DNA from: G963674685 sp964591275
GTDB lineage: Bacteria; Lernaellota; Lernaellaia; JACKCT01
Direction: 5' to 3'
DNA length: 5,285 nt
Assembly (NCBI GenBank): GCA_964591275.1
Contig: CAZQAE010000139.1
Span: 1-5,285, forward strand
Part shown: positions 1 through 5,285 of the stretch, one piece after another
Layout of the letters: every line of letters starts with the position of its first letter
Numbering within the stretch: the stretch's first letter is position 1
Translations under genes and position numbers: made by a program
Notes under the pieces: generated by a model
Told to the model about the DNA's origin: nothing
Database searches by the model: none
Seen by the model: only the letters and a program-made list of their open reading frames with translations

Positions 1-354
1 AGTCTGGACGTGGCGCAAAGGGCCGCCCCGGACATGATTCATGCTTCGGTCTTTATGCCGTACCCGGCGACGGATCTTTACGCGGAAGGCTTACAAAGCG
101 GTTTCTTTGATCGAGATTACTGGCGGGAGTTTGCAACGGACCCAAGCGTTGATTTTCACCCACGGCTTTGGATTACCTCCGGGCGGGAAGCTGAAATAAT
201 GAAAAGTCTGCTTTGGTTTTATCGCAGATTTCATTTGCGCCCATCCTATATCTGGAAGCGGCTTTCTCGTTTGACCGGATGGGCGGAGTTTCGTAACAAT
301 GTTCGAGGACTGTTGACTTTGCTTTCAAAAAAGAGATGGAAATTTGGCGGGTAG
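1..354 (+). CDS. C-terminal part of a radical SAM protein, probably B12-binding type (5' end outside the window)
   Basis: The frame is open from base 1 and ends at TAG 352-354, giving 117 visible residues; the start lies upstream, so the GTG at 10 should not be taken as the start. Nothing catalytic is visible: the B12-binding domain and the CxxxCxxC cluster would lie further upstream. What remains looks like the last strand of the radical SAM barrel (HASVFMPYPATDLY, matching the 'PFPGSELY' segment of the complete radical SAM protein downstream), followed by the aromatic and basic helical tail usual in these enzymes (FDRDYW, then LWFYRRFHLRPSYIWKRL). The gene overlaps the next by 11 bases, which suggests translational coupling. 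The substrate is unknown. The family call rests on resemblance of the tail only, so a different radical SAM subclass is possible. Confidence 0.72.
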   Translation, partial: SLDVAQRAAPDMIHASVFMPYPATDLYAEGLQSGFFDRDYWREFATDPSVDFHPRLWITSGREAEIMKSLLWFYRRFHLRPSYIWKRLSRLTGWAEFRNNVRGLLTLLSKKRWKFGG

Positions 355-1114
355 AGCGGATACAAAACTCGACAGGGAAATAACAAAGAGCGACCAGCCG
401 GAGCCGCTGTTCATCATCATTCCGTGCTTCGATGAAGAGAAAACGATTTACCGATTGCTGGAAAAGTGTCGCGACGTTGATGTGACGCCGCTGGGACTGC
501 GCAAGAAGATTATTCTGGTGGATGACGGAAGCGCGGACGGAAGTCCGCAGGAAATTGAGCGTTTTAGAAATGACAACCCCGACACGCACTTATGTCTTTT
601 GACATTGCAAAACAATCGCGGGAAAGGATATGCCATTCGACATGCGCTGGAAATGTGCGAGGGTGGCATTGTCATCATTCAGGACGCCGACTTCGAATAT
701 TATCCTGAACAATTTCCGCTGGTGCTGGAGCCGGTCGTGCGGGGGATGAGCGACGTGGCCTATGGCTCCCGCTGGATAAATCCAGGTGCCATGAGCGTGT
801 CGGGCGCTCTCTATTTTCTTGGAGGGTGGCTGGAAAACCGTTATCTCCATCTGCTGTATCGCACCAACATCAGCGACATCGCCACCTGTTATAAAGCGTT
901 TCGTACAGACCTTATCAAGACCCTGGATTTGGAATGCACCGGTTTCGAATTTTGCCCGGAAGTGACGGCGAAACTGCTAAACCGGGGCGTCAAGATCATC
1001 GAGACGCCCATCAAATACAAAGCACGAAAAAAGCATGAAGGGAAAAAAATTGGGTGGCTTGATTTTGTCGTCGCCATCTATACGCTCACACGGCTTCGAT
1101 TTCGGAGAAAATAA
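344..1114 (+). CDS. Family 2 glycosyltransferase, DPM1-like (dolichyl/polyprenyl-phosphate sugar transferase type)
   Basis: This 256-residue protein has a GT-A fold typical of inverting glycosyltransferases that move a sugar from a nucleotide donor, often to a polyprenyl phosphate. Motifs in order are FIIIPCFDEEKTI (23-35), VDDGSADGS (59-67) for nucleotide binding, NNRGKG (90-95), QDADFE (113-118) as the metal-binding DxD-like site, YGSRW (140-144), the TCYKAFR segment (181-187) and GFEFCPE (200-206). The C-terminus ends in a basic amphipathic stretch (GWLDFVVAIY, then RLRFRRK) without clear transmembrane helices, so the enzyme is probably peripheral to the cytoplasmic membrane. The start is taken as TTG 344: the frame has a stop at 314-316, and no other ATG, GTG or TTG occurs before the first beta strand. 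Purine-rich AAGAGATGGA precedes it. It ends in tandem stops (TAA TAG). The donor and acceptor are not readable; the neighbouring radical SAM genes suggest an envelope glycolipid or polysaccharide pathway (inference). Confidence 0.88.
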   Translation: MAGRADTKLDREITKSDQPEPLFIIIPCFDEEKTIYRLLEKCRDVDVTPLGLRKKIILVDDGSADGSPQEIERFRNDNPDTHLCLLTLQNNRGKGYAIRHALEMCEGGIVIIQDADFEYYPEQFPLVLEPVVRGMSDVAYGSRWINPGAMSVSGALYFLGGWLENRYLHLLYRTNISDIATCYKAFRTDLIKTLDLECTGFEFCPEVTAKLLNRGVKIIETPIKYKARKKHEGKKIGWLDFVVAIYTLTRLRFRRK

Positions 1115-1193
1115 TAGAGCAAACGGCTTTGCCGGAATCGGGAACATTTTTCATTCAATCACACCCAACTGACGGGTTAAAGGTTTAGGGACA
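1115..1193 (+). other. Short intergenic gap inside the putative operon
   Basis: The 79 bases between the glycosyltransferase and the second radical SAM gene hold a minor inverted repeat (CGGC TTT GCCG, near 1124-1134) that lacks a T-tract, so it is a poor terminator. No good promoter hexamers are seen. The simplest reading is a transcribed intercistronic spacer that ends in the ribosome binding site of the next gene. Confidence 0.4.
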
Positions 1194-1196
1194 TTG
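1179..1196 (+). promoter_or_regulatory. Ribosome binding site and TTG start of the radical SAM gene
   Basis: Two purine-rich blocks precede TTG 1194: AAAGG (1179-1183, 10-base spacing) and AGGG (1187-1190, 3-base spacing). The frame is closed by TGA at 1170-1172, and the first in-frame ATG is codon 12 (1227). Starting there would remove the first beta strand (KVLLIQS) of the B12-binding fold. TTG 1194 is therefore the only start that keeps the domain intact. Confidence 0.65.
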
Positions 1197-2588
1197 GCAA
1201 AAGTTCTGCTCATACAAAGCGCATTCATGTACAAGCACCATACCCATCTTCAACCCCTGGGAATTATGTTCGTGGCCTCGGCCATCCGGTCTAAAGGTCA
1301 TGACGTGCGCATCGTGGATATGAAGGTGGAAAACATTGGTGTCGCTGAAACCATACGGAGGGTTGGCGAATTCAAGCCGGATGTCCTGGGCATCACGGCA
1401 ATGACCTACGAATCCGACTGCATGCACGCGCTGGCCACGCAGGCGCGCAAGACCATGCCGGACATGCCCGTGGTTGTCGGCGGAGCCCACGCGGCCAACA
1501 TGCCCGATGAGACCCTGCTGAAAGGAAAGGACATCAATTACGTGGTGATCGGCGAGGGCGAACAAACTTTTACTGAATTGCTGGAGGTGCTGGAAAACGG
1601 CGGCGATGTCCACGGCGTGAAGGGCATTGCTTTTCGGGACAATGGAGAGGTGGTTCGCACTGAGCCGCGTCCTTATATCGAAGACCTGGACGCCTGGCCC
1701 TTTCCGGCCTGGGATCTGATCCCGGTGAAAAAATACTTCGATATCCCCCGGGGCGGCATCATTTTCCACTACAAAGAATTCATGACGGTTTTCAGTTCCC
1801 GGTCCTGTCCCTATCAGTGCATCTATTGCCACCGGAATCTTGGCAAAGTCTATCGGGCGCGCAAGCCTGAGCGAGTCGTGGACGAGATCGAAATTCTGGT
1901 CAAAGATTACGGGATCCGAGAGATTGAGTTTATGGATGATATGTTCAACTTGAGCAAAGAGCGCGTGCAACATATCTGCCAGGCGATTGGGGAACGAGGG
2001 TTGGATATCAAGATGACCTTCCCCAACGGCATGCGGGCCGACCTGCTGGATGTGAAAACATTGAAGGCGCTTAAGGCGGCAGGCATGTACCGCACCATGC
2101 TGGCCATTGAGTCCGGCTCGCCCCGGATGCAGAAACTCATGAAGAAGAATGTAAAGCTTGAAAAGGCCAAAGAGATCATTGAAGAGGCTGTGAAATTGGG
2201 GATCATGACGCACGGCGCTTTTATGCTCGGCTTTCCCACGGAAACTGCGGATGAGATGCGGATGACTATCGATTTTGCCCGCCGGTCGAAATTTCACACA
2301 GCCGCCTTTTATCGGGTGCTTCCCTTTCCAGGCTCCGAACTTTACGAGATGGTGAAAAAGGAAAAACCTGACATGGAAGTCACACCTGAGCGATTCGAGT
2401 ATCATTCCTCGGATATCAACTTGAGCAGGGTTTCCGAGGAAATGGTTACCGGCTTTCGCAAACGGGCCTATCTCCAGTTTTATCTGAATCCCATTCGCCT
2501 TTTTCGGATATTATTTCGGTTGCCGAACAAGATGTATCTTGTGCCGCGTCTGATCAAAATGTTCATCAATCGGGCGCTGGAACAATAA
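1194..2588 (+). CDS. B12-binding domain radical SAM protein (BchE/P-methylase-like class B architecture)
   Basis: This 464-residue protein has an N-terminal cobalamin-binding-type Rossmann domain and a radical SAM barrel. The first domain shows the opening strand KVLLIQS, LQPLGIMFVASAIRSKGHDV (about 19-38), VVVGGAH (93-99) and VVIGEGE (117-123). The classical DxHxxG cobalamin motif is not evident, as is common in this class. The radical SAM cluster motif is CPYQCIYC, with C205, C209 and C212 in CxxxCxxC spacing, so it should bind a 4Fe-4S cluster and cleave S-adenosylmethionine. Later barrel segments include EFMDDMF (around 247-251), AIESGSP and FMLGFPTE (343-350), then PFPGSELY. The C-terminal region is aromatic and basic and may contact the membrane. 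Family members perform methylation, cyclisation or other radical chemistry on lipids and secondary metabolites; the substrate here cannot be assigned. It follows the glycosyltransferase by 79 bases in the same direction, probably in one operon, and ends at TAA. Confidence 0.92.
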   Translation: MAKVLLIQSAFMYKHHTHLQPLGIMFVASAIRSKGHDVRIVDMKVENIGVAETIRRVGEFKPDVLGITAMTYESDCMHALATQARKTMPDMPVVVGGAHAANMPDETLLKGKDINYVVIGEGEQTFTELLEVLENGGDVHGVKGIAFRDNGEVVRTEPRPYIEDLDAWPFPAWDLIPVKKYFDIPRGGIIFHYKEFMTVFSSRSCPYQCIYCHRNLGKVYRARKPERVVDEIEILVKDYGIREIEFMDDMFNLSKERVQHICQAIGERGLDIKMTFPNGMRADLLDVKTLKALKAAGMYRTMLAIESGSPRMQKLMKKNVKLEKAKEIIEEAVKLGIMTHGAFMLGFPTETADEMRMTIDFARRSKFHTAAFYRVLPFPGSELYEMVKKEKPDMEVTPERFEYHSSDINLSRVSEEMVTGFRKRAYLQFYLNPIRLFRILFRLPNKMYLVPRLIKMFINRALEQ

Positions 2589-2673
2589 TGCTTATCCGCG
2601 CGGATTGGCAGTGATCAACTATTTAGATTTCTAAAATGATTATTCAATGCGCCTGGAATGCGCCCTGGTGTAT
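2589..2673. other. Convergent intergenic region with small palindromes
   Basis: These 85 bases separate the 3' ends of two converging genes. They hold a perfect 12-base palindrome ATCCGCGCGGAT (2594-2605), an AT-rich inverted repeat TTTAGA TT TCTAAA (near 2622-2635) and a short direct repeat AATGCGCC occurring twice with a 3-base spacer (near 2645-2663). None has the GC stem plus T-tract of a standard intrinsic terminator. A bidirectional terminator would be expected here but is not clearly visible. Confidence 0.4.
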
Positions 2674-3630
2674 CTATAGCCATCCAAGCATGCGGAACTG
2701 CCAGTTGAATCCACCGTAGAAACGTGAAATGGGCGTTCCCACGCCGTCCGTCAATCCGCTGGACGCGCCGACAGTCAGTCGGAAAGGATTTTCCAGGAAC
2801 CACGTACTCCTGAGTCCGCCGAATAATTCTGAGTATATTGACGAGTAATCACTTTCGCCGGTGTAGGCTCTGGCCGCGTACTCGCCGAAGATTTCCAGAC
2901 CCCAGAACATTCGGAAAGTCAGTCCCGTGTTTATCAGTAATTCATCGCCCGATTCGATGTCGAACAAACCGGGTTCGATGCCGTCCGGGAAAATTTTATA
3001 GCCGACATTGAATGCATAGGTAAACCATTCATTGCCGAAATCAAGGATCAGCCGGGGTGCCAGAGTGACTTGTTCGTCCGATACAAAGTTTTGCGCGTCG
3101 CCATTTCCCATCGCAAATTCCGTCATGACGGCGATGCCGAAGCCGTCGATTCGCCGGTTTGCGAACATGTATTTCACCGCCACGCGCATATCTTCGACAG
3201 CGTTTTCCTTCCACTCATAAATTTCCAGATAACGGGAATTGAAGCTTCTGCTTGGCGTTGAAGCATAAGACATGCTGACGTTAAGGGCATCCCATAATCC
3301 AAAGCCGGCCAGAACATTCAGGCCGGTTTGATTGTATATCACAACGTGCTCGACTCCCTGAGGGTCCGAGTAAACCATTGGGCGGTAAGCGTAATCCACG
3401 AAACTGCCGATATGAATTCCCAAGTGCCCAATGGGTTCTGATCCCCATGTGGTCAGAAGGCCGCTGCCATCAGAGGGTGGCTGAAAGTAGTGAATGTTTT
3501 TATTGAAAACGTCCTTTTTGGGATCAAGATCCTGGGCCTGAGCTGACAGAGAAAAAACCAGCAGGATAAAAATGGAAAGCCAAAGAGTAAAAGCGCGACG
3601 ACCAAAATAGGGTCGATTGCTTGTTGCCAT
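2674..3630 (-). CDS. Outer-membrane beta-barrel protein, stand-alone, related to the barrel of delta-type OmpA-like proteins
   Basis: This 318-residue exported protein starts at ATG 3628-3630. The signal peptide is clear: a basic n-region with RR at 11-12, a hydrophobic core at 14-28 (FTLWLSIFILLVFSL) and AQA at 30-32 as the likely signal peptidase I site; there is no lipobox cysteine. The mature part alternates polar and hydrophobic or aromatic residues, as in amphipathic beta strands. It contains the segment GLLTTWGSEP...HIGSFVDYAYRP (57-84), which recalls the N-terminal barrel of OmpA-family proteins of Myxococcota and Desulfobacterota (from memory). No thrombospondin-type calcium repeats or OmpA peptidoglycan-binding domain follow; the protein stops just after a strand-like FYGGFNWQFRM. 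The last residue is L with W before it, slightly unlike the usual terminal aromatic residue. Function is unknown: porin, transporter or structural barrel are all possible. It has its own candidate promoter and converges on the radical SAM operon. Confidence 0.82.
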   Translation of the reverse strand: MATSNRPYFGRRAFTLWLSIFILLVFSLSAQAQDLDPKKDVFNKNIHYFQPPSDGSGLLTTWGSEPIGHLGIHIGSFVDYAYRPMVYSDPQGVEHVVIYNQTGLNVLAGFGLWDALNVSMSYASTPSRSFNSRYLEIYEWKENAVEDMRVAVKYMFANRRIDGFGIAVMTEFAMGNGDAQNFVSDEQVTLAPRLILDFGNEWFTYAFNVGYKIFPDGIEPGLFDIESGDELLINTGLTFRMFWGLEIFGEYAARAYTGESDYSSIYSELFGGLRSTWFLENPFRLTVGASSGLTDGVGTPISRFYGGFNWQFRMLGWL

Positions 3631-3643
3631 GGAAAATCACCCG

Positions 3644-3650
3644 TCCTTTC
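3644..3650 (-). promoter_or_regulatory. Candidate ribosome binding site of the outer-membrane protein gene
   Basis: On the minus strand GAAAGGA lies upstream of ATG 3628-3630, with 13 bases between AGGA and the start codon. That is longer than the usual 5-9 bases, so either the site is weak or the spacer is folded. No alternative in-frame start fits the signal peptide better. Confidence 0.45.
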
Positions 3651-3668
3651 GATGGGAAAGTCACTTTC

Positions 3669-3690
3669 AAGCCGCAACGCGAGGCAGCTT
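3669..3690 (-). promoter_or_regulatory. Possible hairpin in the 5' untranslated leader of the outer-membrane protein gene
   Basis: On the minus strand AAGCTGC and GCGGCTT flank an 8-base loop (CTCGCGTT). They form seven pairs, one of them G-U. The hairpin would lie between the candidate promoter and the ribosome binding site. It may be chance; there is no further support for a regulatory role. Confidence 0.25.
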
Positions 3691-3702
3691 AAAGATGGTC
3701 GA

Positions 3703-3732
3703 TTCATACAGCAAAACCGCTATTTGAGTCAA
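3703..3732 (-). promoter_or_regulatory. Candidate sigma70-like promoter for the outer-membrane protein gene
   Basis: Read on the minus strand, TTGACT (3727-3732) matches five of six bases of the -35 consensus. TATGAA (3703-3708) matches four of six bases of the -10 consensus, with an 18-base spacer. Transcription would begin near 3695, giving a leader of roughly 65 bases before ATG 3630. The position and direction fit the only intact gene downstream. Confidence 0.5.
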
Positions 3733-3892
3733 TACGTGCAGACTGAGAGCTATTTGCGCTGTAACGATTTTCAAATTATGTCCGTTCGGGTTCCAGCGCC
3801 TTCAAGCGGTGAGCCGAACCGAGAAACAGCGCAAACCATATCAAATATATGACAATCTGGCGATATGATGGAATTTCGGTGCACCGGTCTTC
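3733..3892. other. Gene-free upstream region between the outer-membrane gene promoter and the IS remnant
   Basis: No credible coding sequence is seen here. The region includes an inverted repeat GTTCGG / CCGAAC (arms near 3784-3789 and 3814-3819), an AT-rich patch CATATCAAATATATG (near 3837-3851) and a perfect 10-base palindrome CGGTGCACCG (3877-3886). Any of these might be operator sites for the divergent side of the promoter, but none matches a regulator motif I can name. Confidence 0.35.
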
Positions 3893-3971
3893 GGATTCCC
3901 CCTTGATCCTTGAGGGTACTCTGGCCGCTTTGGGTTTTTTCACGCACCACACTAAGGGAAGGTAATTTTTC

Positions 3972-4706
3972 CTATTGCCCGGCCCGGATCGCGCCGACCG
4001 CCATCGCCAACATCACGATTAAGGCGATGCCCATCCGCAGTTTCATCTTTTCCCCCGCGAATGAAGTGTCGCTCAAAGCGGGGGATCGGCATAAAAAGGC
4101 GACGGTCCTGTTCCATAGAAACGCGGACGACTCTACCGTACTCGCTTGCGCCGCATGTTTTTCGTTTCGGGCAGTCAAAACCATAAGCCGCTGCGGGGCA
4201 GCGATACTTTAGCGTCATTCGATCCTTTTCAAATCCGCAAAAGTCCATCGACCTCGTTTCGAATTTGCAGGTTCCGCCGCTTTTTTGCCCGACGCGGTCA
4301 ATGGAGCCTTCCTGATCGTAAACGATGTTGTCGGCCCGATCTGGAAACAGCGGTCGCGTGGCTTCGCCGTCCTTTCACATGTGCCGAATGACGATGATCG
4401 GTTTGACGCCGTACCCGTCGAAAAGCTTCCGGTTGTTTTCCTCGCTGCCATACCCTCTGTCGGCGGATAAGTCCTCGGCGGCATAGGCGATCTCGGGGTG
4501 ATTTTCCTCAAGCGATTCCATCATCGGCGAAAGCATCGCTGTATCGGAAACGTTTGCCCGGGTGGGATCGAAAGCTATGGGCAGTTCGTAATCCGCATCC
4601 ACGATCAGGTGGAGCTTATAGCCGAAGCATTTGATGATTTTTTTCTACGCCGACCGTCCTTGCGCTTTCCCTTATAGACTTTAACGCCCTGATTCGCGTC
4701 GGCGTC
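3972..4706 (-). pseudogene. Decayed DDE transposase (IS1182/IS5-like group), multiple frameshifts, one nonsense codon, internal deletion
   Basis: Reading the minus strand, family-like segments appear in order but in different frames. DADANQGVKVYKGKRKDG (from 4706) sits in one frame; at the A7 run (4638-4644) the reading must shift by -1 into KCFGYKLHLIVDADYELP. The same frame continues through LSADRGYGSEEN (D at 4459-4461) to VIRHM, where TGA at 4375-4377 stands where the family has TGG (RHMW then KDGE). It then runs on through GFEKDRMTLKYRCPAAAYG, a Cys-rich patch (4200-4153) and GRVVRV to FMPIPR (ending 4078). Next comes FERHFIRG (4077-4054) directly: about 25 residues that normally carry the KRTxVERxNSR motif with the catalytic Glu are missing. 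At the G5 run (4052-4056) the frame changes again into MKLRMGIALIVMLAMAVG and stops at TAG 3972-3974. The two catalytic Asp are probably in VDAD and SADRG. Some N-terminal sequence may extend to about 4798 in another frame, but most of the N-terminal third is absent. The exact IS family is from memory. Confidence 0.85.
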
Positions 4707-4798
4707 CCGGCGCTCTGGTTGCTCTCCAGCAGAGCCGTATCTTCCAGGCAGGCAGAACGAAAAGAACATGAATCAGGAGAACTGTGGTACGATTTCAA

Positions 4799-4869
4799 GA
4801 AGGGAACCGGGAAGAAGCGATATCGACCCCGATCCTAACTTTTCGACTGTCCAGTCAAAGGGGATTACC
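4799..4869. other. Spacer between the transposase remnant and the methyltransferase gene
   Basis: This stretch holds no credible gene. It contains an imperfect hairpin (4839-4860: arms CTTTTCGACTG and CAGTCAAAG around a 2-base centre, with the strict core GACTG TC CAGTC) just after the methyltransferase stop when read on the minus strand. It lacks a T-tract, so it is a weak terminator candidate; it may instead be part of the IS end. Confidence 0.35.
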
Positions 4870-5285
4870 TTAGGCGGGATCTTGGGATTGAGAGTCAGTT
4901 TTTTCCGCGGTGAACAGTCTGACCAGCCCCCAAAAGTATGGTTTTTCCCTGAAGTTTCCGAAACCGGCTTCAACGAGCAGCTTTCTCCAATCACGCTTGA
5001 TATAATCGGCGGCATAAGGACACTCGACATAGCGGAAGTACCAGCGCACGTAGAAAGGTTTTTTCTCCGGGTCATACTCCCCGTAATCGAGAATGTGAAA
5101 CATGCCCTTTGGCTTGAGCGCGCGATAGGCGTTTTTGAGCACTTCAATGCGTGATTTCTGGGGCAGCCCGTGGAGGACAAAAGAGATAAATACTTTGTCG
5201 AAAGGCTTTGTTGGCGTGTGCTCCATGTCGATTCGCCGATTTTCAAGACTGACGTTGGTGAATTTATCGCACTTCCGGTGAAAGC
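4870..5285 (-). CDS. Class I SAM-dependent methyltransferase, 3' part (5' end outside the window)
   Basis: The minus-strand frame is open to the window edge and ends at TAA 4870-4872, giving 137 visible residues. The ATG at 5224-5226 is an internal Met, since the frame continues upstream with family-like sequence (CDKFTNVSLENRRID). The SAM-binding glycine motif I lies outside the window. Visible parts are an acidic position at the end of strand 3 (RRIDMEH, visible residues 17-22), strand 4 FDKVFISFVLHG (28-39), the helix KNAYRALKPKG (50-60) and strand 5 MFHILDYGEYD (61-71). The tail is rich in aromatic residues (FYVRWYFRYVECPYAADYIKRDW, in two parts), then KPYFWGLVRLFTAEK. It resembles UbiE/Methyltransf_11-type enzymes, which act on small molecules or lipids; the substrate is unknown. 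It lies upstream of the outer-membrane gene on the same strand, now separated by the IS remnant. Confidence 0.82.
   Translation of the reverse strand, partial: FHRKCDKFTNVSLENRRIDMEHTPTKPFDKVFISFVLHGLPQKSRIEVLKNAYRALKPKGMFHILDYGEYDPEKKPFYVRWYFRYVECPYAADYIKRDWRKLLVEAGFGNFREKPYFWGLVRLFTAEKTDSQSQDPA

Larger units (their letters stand above)
3893..4869 (-). mobile_element. Remnant of an insertion sequence with a DDE transposase; ends are tentative
   Basis: The extent is inferred from the degenerate transposase and from a possible pair of imperfect terminal inverted repeats. ATTCCCCCTTGA on the plus strand at 3895-3906 and AATCCCCTTTGA on the minus strand at 4866-4855 match at 10 of 12 bases, each preceded by GG or GGT. 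The element would be about 977 bp, much shorter than an intact element of this kind, which fits the missing N-terminal third of the transposase and an internal deletion. No target-site duplication is evident. The high-coordinate end directly abuts the stop codon of the methyltransferase gene. The transposase content is solid; the exact borders are not. Confidence 0.45.

Noticed and set aside
10..354. Treating GTG 10 as the start of a complete small protein.
   Set aside because: The frame is open to the window edge, and the content matches the C-terminal end of a radical SAM enzyme, so it is a truncated view of a larger gene.
1124..1134. CGGC TTT GCCG inverted repeat after the glycosyltransferase, considered as a terminator.
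   Set aside because: The stem has only four pairs and no T-tract directly follows it, and the next gene continues in the same direction with a close ribosome binding site.
1185..2405. A 406-codon open frame on the minus strand opposite the radical SAM gene.
   Set aside because: It is antisense to a gene with clear catalytic motifs, is unusually rich in His and Phe as expected for a mirrored frame, and shows no recognisable domain or ribosome binding site.
3652..3852. A 66-codon plus-strand open frame upstream of the barrel gene.
   Set aside because: It has low-complexity composition and no family features, and it overlaps the promoter and leader of the barrel gene.
4375..4377. In-frame TGA at a Trp position of the transposase, considered as a sign of a code that reads TGA as Trp.
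   Set aside because: The intact genes here use TGG for Trp throughout, and the same transposase carries frameshifts and a deletion, so ordinary decay explains the TGA. The complete genes happen to stop at TAA or TAG, but the sample is too small to mean anything.
3910..4391. Several 80-100 codon plus-strand frames across the IS remnant.
   Set aside because: They are shadows of the minus-strand transposase fragments, whose segments align in order with a known transposase pattern.
4839..4860. Hairpin after the methyltransferase stop, considered as an intrinsic terminator.
   Set aside because: The centre has only two bases, the stem is bulged and AT-rich outside a 5-base core, and no T-tract follows on the minus strand.
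4768..5154. A 128-codon open frame on the plus strand.
   Set aside because: It lies opposite the methyltransferase, whose minus-strand frame carries coherent family motifs; this one has none.

Overview
The window looks like a piece of a Gram-negative bacterial chromosome of moderate GC content. It encodes an exported outer-membrane beta-barrel with a signal peptide and two B12-type radical SAM proteins. The style of these proteins and of a small methyltransferase recalls Desulfobacterota (former Deltaproteobacteria), but that placement is inference from remembered family resemblance, not from a search.

Layout. Positions 1-2588 carry a plus-strand, operon-like run. It holds the 3' end of a radical SAM protein (1-354), a DPM1-like family 2 glycosyltransferase (344-1114, overlapping the first gene by 11 bases) and a complete 464-residue B12-binding radical SAM protein (1194-2588). 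The last two genes both appear to start at TTG. A short convergent gap (2589-2673) separates this run from a minus-strand gene for a 318-residue outer-membrane barrel (2674-3630), which has a reasonable sigma70-like promoter at 3703-3732. Upstream of it, about 3893-4869, lies a decayed insertion sequence whose minus-strand transposase is broken by a nonsense codon, several frameshifts and a deletion that probably removed the catalytic glutamate. The right edge (4870-5285, minus strand) is the 3' part of a class I SAM-dependent methyltransferase gene that runs off the window.

How the parts may work together. The glycosyltransferase and the radical SAM enzymes probably build or modify a glycolipid, polysaccharide or similar envelope compound; the substrate cannot be read from sequence. 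The barrel and the methyltransferase lie on the opposite strand, separated by the IS remnant, and need not belong to the same pathway. I see no CRISPR array, tRNA, rRNA or clearly new system. The most informative features are the detailed decay map of the transposase, a canonical A7 slippery run inside it, and the radical SAM / GT2 / radical SAM gene order.
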